Below, one piece after another: positions 1 to 7,092 of a stretch of 64,000 bases of DNA (position 1 is its first letter; every line of letters starts with the position of its first letter). The notes under the pieces were generated by a model. The model was not told the origin of the DNA, made no database searches, and saw only the letters and a list, made by a program, of their open reading frames with translations. Source of the DNA: GWB2-37-7 sp942492835 (lineage in GTDB: Bacteria; Bacillota; Clostridia; Lutisporales; Lutisporaceae); contig OW818645.1 of NCBI GenBank assembly GCA_942492835.1, positions 1,240,001 through 1,304,000 on the forward strand, in the 5' to 3' direction. Both the position numbers and the translations under genes were made by a program.

Positions 1-2
1 AT

Positions 3-1187
3 GGTTCTATAAAAGATTTTTATGAAACAGAAAAGATAACTGAATTATCTCTCAAGGCTGTAAGAAATTACTGTGGTTATAACAAAATTACTTCAGCAAC
101 CTTTAAATTCTTAATGCTTAGAACTCTTGATGAAGGCTGGGACGAGCTAGTAAGTGATGATGCTGGGCAAATCAAAAATTACGTAATTAAAATTTGTAGA
201 GATATAATGCTCTATAAAGAAGATAAGGACTATGTTTTGCTGGAAAAAGTAAGAGCATTGTGTGTTAAGTTTGAACTTATAAACGAAACTGCTTTAATGA
301 TAAGGTGCCTTGGAAAACACTTCTACTATAGAAATGATATTATCAAAACCTTAGAATATTATAATGAAGCCTTAAATCTCGTTGATAAGAAAAATATTGA
401 TACATTAATAATTATAACGGTTGAATTGGCAGAATATCATTATATGGAGAGAGCAGTTAAAGAGGCAGAAAGATTATTTATAAAAGCTCAGAATTACATT
501 GATAAATCTGAGAAGGTTAGTAATTCAACCTTGTATAAATACTATTATAAAAGAGGCATAATGTTAAATGCAGAAGAGGGGAGGCACTCTGAGGCAAGAG
601 ACTACATAGAGAAGTCAATTGCGTATGCAGGTGATAATACTGAGTTAAATAGCGATAAAGGTGCTGCATACTTATCTATAGGGTCTACATATAAAAGAGA
701 GAGAATGTATGAGGAAGCAAAAGAATACTACTTAATGTCTTTGCCTGAATTCCATGAAAAAGATATAAGTGGTAGAACTTCAGCTCTTAATAATATTGCT
801 GACATATATTGCATTTTTAAGGATTATGACGAAGCAATTAAATACATTGAAGCAGCAATGGAGATATTAGAAAGAGATAATGTTTCCTATAGACATTTAG
901 TAATCGCTGAAACTTATGCTGAAATAAAGCTAATGGTTGGAGATACCAATGCCTGCTATGAATATTTTGATCTTCTAAAGAAAACAATTGATACTTCTAT
1001 TGATAAGAAAGATATAAAGGATAGTATAATTAGAATAACAAACTATATAGAGGATGTTAATTTATTAAATGAGTTATATAATTTAATTAATTACATGGAA
1101 GAGAATACAGATAATTATGTATATAAAGATGATTTGTACTCATGTATAGGAAGAATACATAAAAAGATAAGTAAAAAGGAGGCGTAA
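3..1187 (+). CDS. TPR regulator of the RRNPP quorum-sensing type, 5'-truncated by window edge
   Basis: The reading frame is open from base 3 to the stop at 1185-1187, so the gene begins outside the window; 394 residues are visible and the first in-frame ATG (114) is internal. The visible part is almost wholly helical, with repeated TPR-like pairs of the type NNIADIYCIFKDYDEAIKYI and AAYLSIGSTYKRERMYEEAK. RRNPP regulators (Rap, NprR, PlcR, AimR and clostridial Qsr proteins) are about 400-450 residues with an N-terminal HTH and a TPR domain that binds a short imported peptide. The HTH is not visible here and would have to lie upstream. The gene directly downstream, one base after the stop, encodes a small secreted pro-peptide, which is the usual layout of such pairs. 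It could also be a TPR protein without DNA binding, as in Rap. The TPR fold is fairly sure; the signalling role is inferred mainly from the neighbour. Confidence 0.7.
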   Translation, partial: GSIKDFYETEKITELSLKAVRNYCGYNKITSATFKFLMLRTLDEGWDELVSDDAGQIKNYVIKICRDIMLYKEDKDYVLLEKVRALCVKFELINETALMIRCLGKHFYYRNDIIKTLEYYNEALNLVDKKNIDTLIIITVELAEYHYMERAVKEAERLFIKAQNYIDKSEKVSNSTLYKYYYKRGIMLNAEEGRHSEARDYIEKSIAYAGDNTELNSDKGAAYLSIGSTYKRERMYEEAKEYYLMSLPEFHEKDISGRTSALNNIADIYCIFKDYDEAIKYIEAAMEILERDNVSYRHLVIAETYAEIKLMVGDTNACYEYFDLLKKTIDTSIDKKDIKDSIIRITNYIEDVNLLNELYNLINYMEENTDNYVYKDDLYSCIGRIHKKISKKEA

Positions 1188-1188
1188 A

Positions 1189-1335
1189 ATGAACAAGTTA
1201 AAAACAATATCAATGTATTTTATAATAGTAATTTTATTTGCAGTTACTGTATTGGCAGCAATTCCAGCAGAAGTAAATGCAGGAGACATTCGCGATCCAT
1301 ACCATTCATACATTATAAATCCAATAAATAATTAA
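1189..1335 (+). CDS. 48-residue secreted pro-peptide, candidate signalling peptide of the upstream TPR regulator
   Basis: This small ORF starts one base after the TPR regulator stop, with an AAAAGGAGG ribosome binding site inside the end of that gene. The product has a basic start (MNKLK), a hydrophobic core (YFIIVILFAVTVLAA), a likely signal peptidase site after AEVNA, and a short polar tail GDIRDPYHSYIINPINN. Size, signal peptide and position match Phr, PapR, NprX and AimP pro-peptides, which are exported, trimmed and re-imported as 5-10 residue signals for the adjacent TPR receptor. Which part of the tail is the mature signal cannot be read from the sequence. A strong terminator follows 15 bases later, so regulator and peptide form one transcription unit. 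I recognise no named family. Confidence 0.75.
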   Translation: MNKLKTISMYFIIVILFAVTVLAAIPAEVNAGDIRDPYHSYIINPINN

Positions 1336-1350
1336 ACCTACCACCCTATT

Positions 1351-1376
1351 GAAGGCTTTATGCCTTCTGTTTTTTT
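1351..1376 (+). terminator. Rho-independent terminator of the regulator/pro-peptide operon
   Basis: Stem GAAGGC / GCCTTC with loop TTTAT, then TG and seven T residues. It lies 15 bases after the pro-peptide stop. Confidence 0.85.
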
Positions 1377-1593
1377 GTCGGGAATTTTAAAACAATTTAA
1401 GTAAAAATTACGAAATTTACAGACGATATTCTATAAAAAACCTTAAATTTATACCAAATTATAACTTAAATCAATTAAATACTTCTATTTATAGGTATTT
1501 ATCCACGCCACAAGCACGAACAATAACACATAATGGAAACTAGCAGACTTTACAAGTATGTGAAATTTTGTTAAACTTACAAAGTAAACACAA

Positions 1594-1610
1594 TGTAACA
1601 AGACGTTACA
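1594..1610. promoter_or_regulatory. Palindrome TGTAAC-N5-GTTACA, possible operator
   Basis: A perfect 6+6 inverted repeat (TGTAAC, AAGAC, GTTACA) lies 180 bases upstream of the 55-residue ORF and just before the structured leader. A second small dyad, TTACAAAGTAA, lies at 1577-1587. Such dyads are typical of dimeric HTH regulators; binding by the RRNPP regulator is only a guess from proximity. Confidence 0.3.
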
Positions 1611-1620
1611 TAATTCATTG

Positions 1621-1740
1621 AAAGGAGGGAAAGCAAATTATATTAAACAGAAAAGTGAAAGAGCCGGATTTCTCCAACTCCTACCAAGCGAAATAGGTTA
1701 TACATTGCAAAAATAAACCTATTCATATATCACTTTTCTT
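1621..1740 (+). other. Possible structured RNA leader before the 55-residue ORF
   Basis: The stretch holds an outer stem AGAAAAGTGA (1649-1658) / TCACTTTTCT (1730-1739) enclosing an inner stem AATAGGTT (1692-1699) / AACCTATT (1716-1723). Between them is an island richer in G and C than the surrounding AT-rich DNA. It ends about 50 bases before the next start codon. An AAAGGAGGG lies at 1621-1629 without a good start codon after it. I do not recognise a riboswitch class. It may be a 5' UTR element or a small RNA. Confidence 0.35.
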
Positions 1741-1789
1741 GAGATTATAAACTTCTTTTAAGAATTTTAACAAGGAAAGGAGATATACA

Positions 1790-1957
1790 ATGTTTAATAA
1801 AGAATACATGGAAGATTTTATTAGTAAGTTTGACTCAGTGTATAGAAAAGCAGAAAAACTGGGAGTCGATCCTGAAATAGTACATGAGTTAATTGCACAA
1901 GTTTATAAACTTGTAGTCATAGACAAGGCATTACCTCAAATCGAGGCATATAATTAA
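1790..1957 (+). CDS. Small 55-residue protein of unknown function
   Basis: The ORF runs from ATG to TAA and is preceded by GGAAAGGAGATATACA, a strong ribosome binding site at normal spacing, and followed by a clear terminator, so it is very likely translated. The product is acidic and mostly helical (MFNKEYMEDF at the start, then DPEIVHELIAQVYKLVV) with no signal peptide, cysteine or recognised motif. Its length recalls Spo0E-like or toxin/antitoxin-sized proteins, but no signature supports either. It sits between the quorum-sensing pair and the CRISPR array, behind a hairpin-rich leader and a palindrome, so it is a candidate output gene of the peptide system. That is inference only. Confidence 0.65.
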   Translation: MFNKEYMEDFISKFDSVYRKAEKLGVDPEIVHELIAQVYKLVVIDKALPQIEAYN

Positions 1958-1974
1958 CCACTAATAAAAACTGA

Positions 1975-2014
1975 AAATCCTTGGATAGATGTAGTTCTAT
2001 CTAAGGATTTTTTT
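1975..2014 (+). terminator. Rho-independent terminator after the 55-residue ORF
   Basis: Stem TCCTT-G-GATAGA / TCTATC-T-AAGGA around loop TGTAGT, followed by a run of seven T residues, 18 bases past the stop codon. Confidence 0.85.
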
Positions 2015-2078
2015 GGTTGTGAGGCAGAAAAGGTTCCAGGAACAACAGTTAGACAGTTATTTTTGATATATTGCTTAT

Positions 2079-2111
2079 TAACTGTCTATGTGTCGCGACT
2101 GGCACCTTATT
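2079..2111. repeat. Left copy of ~32-bp inverted repeat flanking the CRISPR array
   Basis: The segment (TAACTGT at its left end, CTGGCAC near its right end) reads almost the same as the reverse complement of 2649-2680: about 27 of 32 positions agree plus a one-base gap. Within this copy AGACAGTTA (2051-2059) also pairs with TAACTGTCT (2079-2087). Further dyads follow, such as GGATAACT (2123-2130) / AGTTATCC (2150-2157), and GTTCCAGGAAC lies at about 2033. CTGGCAC-type cores recall REP-like elements, but no RAYT transposase is present. Confidence 0.6.
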
Positions 2112-2179
2112 TCTCGATAACTGGATAACTTCGATACCTGGCACTTGCGAGTTATCCGTGTAGAAGCTTGCAAACACCT

Positions 2180-2405
2180 ATTTAAATACATCCTATGTTA
2201 AGGTTTTACGTGTGTATAAAGCATTTGAGGTTATTTATCGGATTTATTTAAATACATCCTATGTTAAGGTTTTACTTGAAGAAATATCAAATAAGCATAC
2301 CATTCCCCGATTTAAATACATCCTATGTTAAGGTTTTACCTTGCTGCTCAAGCTCTATATTTTTTAGCTCCAATTATTTAAATACATCCTATGTTAAGGT
2401 TTTAC
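2180..2405 (-). CRISPR. CRISPR array, 4 identical 30-bp repeats and 3 spacers, no cas genes in window
   Basis: Four identical repeats lie at 2180-2209, 2246-2275, 2310-2339 and 2376-2405; each begins ATTTAAATACATCC and ends AAGGTTTTAC on the plus strand. The spacers are 36, 34 and 36 bp. Read on the minus strand the repeat begins GTAAAACCTTAACAT and ends GATGTATTTAAAT, which closely resembles clostridial type I-B repeats as I recall them, whose 3' end forms the crRNA 5' handle. Transcription is therefore probably leftward with the leader on the right. No cas gene is in the window, so processing would depend on Cas proteins encoded elsewhere. All repeats are intact, with no decayed terminal copy. 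Confidence 0.92.
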
Positions 2406-2648
2406 GCTTTGATTTTAGCCATTTGCACTTGTAATTTTCTAATATTTCTTAGATATTTCAAGCGTTATCATGATTTAGTTCCATCCATTTTTCTATTTTT
2501 ATTTAAAACAAAAATATACCTTCTAATACAAGCATTATCAATATTCTAAAGTAAATTTACAAAAATTATGGCTGGAAAATTAAATGCATACTATAATATT
2601 AAATCTTCACTTGTAGTTTCCTTTTTACCAAGTGTTTTTTAATCAATG
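2406..2648 (-). promoter_or_regulatory. Probable CRISPR leader, gene-free AT-rich stretch
   Basis: About 240 bases without an ORF lie next to repeat 2376-2405, on the side expected to be the leader if the array is read leftward. The stretch is very AT-rich and carries no repeat remnant. A TAATATTATA box (minus strand) near 2594-2603 could be a -10 region. Leader status is inferred from repeat orientation only. Confidence 0.4.
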
Positions 2649-2680
2649 AATAAGTGCCAGCCACGACAGATAAACAGTTA
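2649..2680. repeat. Right copy of ~32-bp inverted repeat flanking the CRISPR array
   Basis: Inverted partner of 2079-2111. It starts AATAAGTGCCAG and ends AAACAGTTA, and carries its own small dyad AGATAAA / TTTATCT (2669-2686). With its partner it encloses about 540 bp holding the whole CRISPR array and the presumed leader. No target-site duplication or transposase is evident. Confidence 0.6.
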
Positions 2681-2707
2681 TTTATCTGCTATACTTGGCT
2701 ATCAATT

Positions 2708-3445
2708 TTATATTTCCCATTTATTATTTCGTCTGTCCCCTACTCCTACAAAAGGATATTTAGGATCAATAAACCATATTTCGCACATATCGCCTAAGTA
2801 ATTTACCGTTGGGGTGATTTGAAGAGTATTGCTTACTATTGATATTATAGATGACATATCAACTCTTTTACATACAATATAGTTTTTAAATGGCTTATTA
2901 GGAGATTTGTCTACATTAAATAAAACATAACTATTGATTGCTTCATGAAATTTTAAGCTTGTTTGCCATTGGAAGTATTCCCCTGTATGATACATTTCAA
3001 AATTTGGTTCTTTTATATTTATTTGATAAAAATTATGGTTAATACTATAATGTTGTTTTGATTCAACTATGCTATGTATAGATTGTTTTAAATTACTATA
3101 AGATTTATTTGTAAAATCTATATATAATCGTTCTGCTATATTTTCTGGAATATTACAATCCTCTAATTTAATAGGAATTAATATACTTCTTTTATTAATT
3201 ATTTCAGATATTAACGTTTCATTTATTTCTTTTATAACCCAGTTGCTTTTAACAGACTGGGATGATAGAAAAACTAATACATAATCACTGGTATATATTT
3301 CTTTAGTAATTTGACATGCAATACTGCTACCAGGTATTATACTCTTACGATCAATTGCAATGTCAATAATATCAAAATTCTCTTGTAGATAATCAATAAC
3401 ACTATTTACAGTCTGAAGATCACTCCAACTATATGAGATAAACAT
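2708..3445 (-). CDS. Orphan TIR-domain protein
   Basis: The 245-residue product starts at once with a TIR domain (residues 1 to about 130): MFISYSWSD at strand A, DIAIDRKSI for the BB-loop region, SDYVLVFLSSQSVKSNW, then IKEINETL, whose Glu73 fits the catalytic glutamate of NAD-cleaving TIR enzymes. The C-terminal ~115 residues have no motif I know and could be a sensor or effector part. Bacterial TIR proteins often act as NADases in anti-phage defence (Thoeris, CBASS, Pycsar, TIR-STAND, short Argonaute), but no partner gene of those systems is next to it. It stands alone between the CRISPR region and the nucleoid protein gene, with only a distant G-rich ribosome binding site. The TIR call is strong; the defence role is inference. 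Confidence 0.85.
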   Translation of the reverse strand: MFISYSWSDLQTVNSVIDYLQENFDIIDIAIDRKSIIPGSSIACQITKEIYTSDYVLVFLSSQSVKSNWVIKEINETLISEIINKRSILIPIKLEDCNIPENIAERLYIDFTNKSYSNLKQSIHSIVESKQHYSINHNFYQINIKEPNFEMYHTGEYFQWQTSLKFHEAINSYVLFNVDKSPNKPFKNYIVCKRVDMSSIISIVSNTLQITPTVNYLGDMCEIWFIDPKYPFVGVGDRRNNKWEI

Positions 3446-3605
3446 TTTACTTTTCGTACATAATCCCCCCTATTTTAAATGTATTTTTAGCTAAGTTAAT
3501 ACTATCTTTTAAATCCTATTTAAGCTTGTCCCTAAACCATATTATACTCTACAATTTTCCAGTCTTCCCTATATTTCATACACCCTTTTTCGACATATTC
3601 CGCGC

Positions 3606-3650
3606 AAAAAAAAAGAAGCACAATCCGCCAAATGACAAAATCATGCTTCT
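3606..3650 (-). terminator. Terminator of the nucleoid-associated protein gene
   Basis: On the minus strand AGAAGCA pairs with TGCTTCT across a 23-base loop, followed by a run of eight or more T residues. It lies just past the stop of the gene at 3658-4668. Confidence 0.65.
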
Positions 3651-3657
3651 TCTCTAT

Positions 3658-4668
3658 CTATTTCTCAATATAATTTTTCACATTCTTAAGTATAATATCT
3701 ATAGTCCCATCACCGTTTCTTTTTATCTGAAATTTGTCCTTGTCATTATAAGCTTCATCGTCTATATATAACTCTATGGACTTATCTACCTTAAGCCTCT
3801 TCCTCTTTAGCTTCTTCTCTGCCCAGTCTCTATCAATTGGCACCTCAGTCTCACTGATGCCTTGATTTACAAGTGCCGCCTTATATTCTGCTTTTCTTTC
3901 TGTTGTATTCAGTACATTTTCCGATAGCTTATCAACATTAAAGTGCTCGTCTTGTGTCAAGCTTTCTGAAAGCTTCTTACGGAAAACTTCGGCTTCTTGT
4001 GCATTGTCCTTGAAGGCTTTGCGTGCGAAGCTCTCTGAGGTTTTTTGGATTATTCTTGTATTTTCTCTTTTATCTCTCACAGGACTTACTTTTATGAAGG
4101 CTTGGGAGAAATATAACTCTGGCTGCTTATCTAAAACAAGAAAGTCATACTCAGCTTCAGTAGAAGAATTTCTTATAAAGGCTGCTTTGGATGGTTTTTG
4201 TCCTAATCCTGGAAGTCCCGTCTTGTTTATTCCTATATCAATGGTCAAGGTCTCTTCCTCTTGCTTCATATAGTGAATATATGAATTTGCATAATTTAGC
4301 TTTAGAAGTGCAATTAGTGTGCCTTCCTGACTGTCGCAAAGACATACTGCAAAGTCCCCTGAGGGTTCTTTGTCTTCGTTACCCATACATTTAAATAGGT
4401 ACTGTGAAAGCTTCTTTGCATTTATTACAAAGCTGTCATTGTCCTCAAATATTTCCTTACATAACTCTTTAGTTATATTTACAGCTCCATCAAATTTACC
4501 AGTCTTGGCTTCGTCATCCTTTATGCATCTAAGTATGTGCTTTTCAACATATGCGTAGGTTTCTTCATTTAGTGTCAATTCATTATCTGATAGCACTAGA
4601 GCATTGTTTTCCTTGTCTAATGCACAAAAATATACCTTGTTTATTATTATATCTTCAATCGCTCTCAA
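3658..4668 (-). CDS. 37-kDa nucleoid-associated protein (NA37/NdpA family)
   Basis: The 336-residue product has the layout of the NA37 family (E. coli YejK/NdpA): an opening IEDIIINKVYFC, a central GDFAVCLCDSQEGTLIALLKLNY segment (residues about 104-127), and a basic C-terminal third. Family members bind DNA and are nucleoid associated; the exact job in Firmicutes is unclear, and some copies sit near mobile or defence genes, as here beside TIR and CRISPR. Translation starts at TTG behind GGGGAGGAAAAAAT. The gene is monocistronic with its own terminator. Confidence 0.75.
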   Translation of the reverse strand: MRAIEDIIINKVYFCALDKENNALVLSDNELTLNEETYAYVEKHILRCIKDDEAKTGKFDGAVNITKELCKEIFEDNDSFVINAKKLSQYLFKCMGNEDKEPSGDFAVCLCDSQEGTLIALLKLNYANSYIHYMKQEEETLTIDIGINKTGLPGLGQKPSKAAFIRNSSTEAEYDFLVLDKQPELYFSQAFIKVSPVRDKRENTRIIQKTSESFARKAFKDNAQEAEVFRKKLSESLTQDEHFNVDKLSENVLNTTERKAEYKAALVNQGISETEVPIDRDWAEKKLKRKRLKVDKSIELYIDDEAYNDKDKFQIKRNGDGTIDIILKNVKNYIEK

Positions 4669-4759
4669 ATTTTTTCCTCCCCTATATAACTGTTTATCTT
4701 ATTACCATATAAAGTATACCATGATTTGCAACGACAGAGTAAAAAATTGTGAGCCTATA

Positions 4760-5755
4760 TTATTTCTGCTTCCTAAGTAAAAATATGAAGAAAGGTCCTC
4801 CTATTATGGAGGTCATCACTCCGACTGGTATCTCAACTGGCTGTATCAAAGTTCTGCCTAGGGTGTCAGCTAATATTAGCAGTATAGCACCCAAAATTGC
4901 TGAGTATGGGATAACCTTTCTGTTATTTGAGCCAACAAGCATTCTTGTTATATGAGGTGCAACCAATCCAAGAAAACCTATAGTTCCAGAGACAGATACA
5001 ACACTGCCCACTATAATACAGGATATTAGTAATAATATCCTCTTTATTTTTTCAACATCTATTCCAAGGTATTGTGCAGATTCATCACCCATTGTTAATA
5101 TGTTTAGCTCTCTAGTATATAACATCAAAGCCAATATACCAGGAATAATAGTAATATATGAAAAGGCTACCTTACTCCATGATGTCAAGGATAAGCTGCC
5201 CATAGTCCAGAATACAATGTGTTGTATGTTATCATTGCTAAGCAACATCATAAATGATATTACAGAGCTAAGAAAATAGCTCACTGCTACCCCTGCTAAA
5301 AGCAAGGAATTTACCGATATTTTATTCTTCTTATGAGCAAGACTGTAAACCAACATCAAGGTTGTCACTGCTCCTATAAAAGCAAATACTCCTGTTGTTG
5401 ATATCCCTGCAATACTGAAGCTAACTCCTGTTACAATTGATATTACAGCACCTAAGGCTGCTCCCGAAGACATTCCCAAGGTATAAGAGTCAACTAAAGG
5501 GTTCTTAAAAATTCCTTGCATTACTCCGCCAACAGCTGCCAGTCCCGCTCCTATTATAAGGCACATAAGTACTCTGGGCAGTCTTATTTGCATCAATATA
5601 GCGCTATTTTCAGTCTCATTACCAAGTAAAAGCACATCAATAAATTCTCTAAAGGATATATTTACTGCTCCTACTCCTACTGCAATAATTACTGCAAAAG
5701 CAAGACCAGCAAATAATAATATCAATAAAATATTATCTTTAAATCTATTAGTCAT
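4760..5755 (-). CDS. btuC: FecCD/BtuC-type ABC transporter permease
   Basis: The 331-residue membrane protein belongs to the FecCD family of iron-siderophore and vitamin B12 permeases. The sequence shows about ten hydrophobic segments and family motifs such as LPRVLMCLIIGAGLAAVGG (residues 59-77) and GTIGFLGLVAPHITRM. It forms the membrane channel for the adjacent ATPase and lipoprotein. It overlaps the ATPase gene by 8 bases, so the two are translationally coupled. Because a cobalamin riboswitch leads the operon, the likely substrate is cobalamin or a corrinoid rather than iron. The gene symbol rests on that context. Confidence 0.88.
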   Translation of the reverse strand: MTNRFKDNILLILLFAGLAFAVIIAVGVGAVNISFREFIDVLLLGNETENSAILMQIRLPRVLMCLIIGAGLAAVGGVMQGIFKNPLVDSYTLGMSSGAALGAVISIVTGVSFSIAGISTTGVFAFIGAVTTLMLVYSLAHKKNKISVNSLLLAGVAVSYFLSSVISFMMLLSNDNIQHIVFWTMGSLSLTSWSKVAFSYITIIPGILALMLYTRELNILTMGDESAQYLGIDVEKIKRILLLISCIIVGSVVSVSGTIGFLGLVAPHITRMLVGSNNRKVIPYSAILGAILLILADTLGRTLIQPVEIPVGVMTSIIGGPFFIFLLRKQK

Positions 5756-7013
5756 GGCTCTCTCCTGCCTTGTTCAATATACTATACATTTCTTCAACTG
5801 ACATAGTTATTGAAGATTGTCTAGCTTTGATTTGATTATAAAGTTCCGCTGCAATTCCCTCTGTAATATCTCTTTGTTCAAAGCTTTCGTCACCTATAAT
5901 AAGTATTTTTTTTGAGTAAAGCTCCTTCTCTAACAACACCTGAAGGTTGCGTAAATTTGCCTTTCCTATATATAGATCTGTAAGAAGAATGTAGTCTGCA
6001 TGTTCACAAAGCTTCATATTTGTCTCATACGCTGCATCAGATATACTGCTAAATGGCACCCCCTCAGCTGTCTCTAAATCCAAATCCTTTGATATTTTCC
6101 AGTCCAGATCACCAATATTTACTACGCCATTGCTAACCTCAAAGCCTGAGTTGTGAAGTTTTGATATAATCTCATTGCCGCTGCCTCCACCACTAATAAC
6201 ATGAACCTTGATGTTATTCTTCTTTATCTCAGGTGCCAAATTTGAGTAAATATAAGGTCTATTTGTCAAGGATGAAACCTCAACATGAACATTTATGTTA
6301 AAAATATTTTTTATATTTTCTACAGTCAAAACTTCCTTCGGGGCTCCCTGATATGCTACTTCTCCATCCTTTAGCATTATTATATGGTCACTGTAATTTG
6401 CTGCCATATTAAGGTCATGCAGCACAGCTATAACTGTCAAGCTCTGATCCATTGACAGCTTCTTAATCAAGGTCAATATCTCTATTTGATGCTGTAAATC
6501 CAGATGAGCTATAGGTTCATCAAGTAAAAGTATTTTAGGTTGTTGTGTAAGAGCCTGTGCAAGAATAACCCTTTGTCGTTCTCCACCACTAAGCTCATTG
6601 AAGCTTCTATCTTTTAAGTGGTAAGTATTTGTGTACTCCATATTTTGAATCGCTATTTCTTTATCCTTAGGGGTCTCTCCTTTAAATCTTCTGATATAGG
6701 GGTATCTGCCCATAAGCACTACATCAAATACCTTATAGTCAAATTCCAAAGCTGTATTTTGTGGTACTACTGACATAAGCTGTGCTATATCCCTCTTTTG
6801 CATGGAAGCAAGGACTGTATCATTGATAAGAACCCTGCCCTGTCTAGGTTTATTCACTGCACTTATGTTTTTTAGCAAGGTACTTTTTCCAGAACCATTT
6901 GATCCGATGATACTGGTAAACTCGCCCTGAGGTAGCTTAAGATTTATATTCTTAAGAACATCTTGGCTGTCATATCCAAAGCTTAAATTTTCTATGCTGA
7001 TTTGATAATTCAT
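5748..7013 (-). CDS. btuD: BtuD-type ABC transporter ATPase with extra C-terminal domain
   Basis: The first ~255 residues form a FecE/BtuD-type nucleotide-binding domain: Walker A GSNGSGKST (37-45), signature LSGGERQR (near 141), Walker B ILLLDEP and the switch histidine in VLHDLN. The protein is 421 residues, about 160 longer than usual BtuD. The extension (from about 267, starting VHVISGGGSGNEI) looks like a separate alpha/beta domain with a glycine-rich loop and an ending rich in helices. I cannot name it; similar long forms occur in some clostridial B12/siderophore transporters as far as I recall. Second gene of the btuF-btuD-btuC operon; it powers uptake from the lipoprotein through the permease. 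Confidence 0.88.
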   Translation of the reverse strand: MNYQISIENLSFGYDSQDVLKNINLKLPQGEFTSIIGSNGSGKSTLLKNISAVNKPRQGRVLINDTVLASMQKRDIAQLMSVVPQNTALEFDYKVFDVVLMGRYPYIRRFKGETPKDKEIAIQNMEYTNTYHLKDRSFNELSGGERQRVILAQALTQQPKILLLDEPIAHLDLQHQIEILTLIKKLSMDQSLTVIAVLHDLNMAANYSDHIIMLKDGEVAYQGAPKEVLTVENIKNIFNINVHVEVSSLTNRPYIYSNLAPEIKKNNIKVHVISGGGSGNEIISKLHNSGFEVSNGVVNIGDLDWKISKDLDLETAEGVPFSSISDAAYETNMKLCEHADYILLTDLYIGKANLRNLQVLLEKELYSKKILIIGDESFEQRDITEGIAAELYNQIKARQSSITMSVEEMYSILNKAGESHD

Positions 7014-7092
7014 TTATATCAAGCCCTTCTATTGCATTGCGTATATTATATATGCCAGCTGAATCTAGTCAGCTGGCACTATCATTTAAAAT

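Noticed and set aside
1618..1716. 33-codon TTG ORF in the leader before the 55-residue ORF
   Set aside because: Its start lies before, not after, the AAAGGAGGG, and the segment is better explained as structured RNA.
1..2014. Arbitrium (phage lysis-lysogeny) locus
   Set aside because: The regulator-peptide layout fits, but no phage integrase, repressor or structural gene lies nearby; a chromosomal RRNPP system is simpler.
2051..2700. Insertion sequence around the CRISPR array
   Set aside because: No transposase ORF and no target duplication are visible; only the inverted repeats are supported.
3526..3771. Plus-strand ORF of 81 codons
   Set aside because: Runs through the terminator and the 3' end of the NA37 gene on the other strand; low-complexity hydrophobic, no ribosome binding site.
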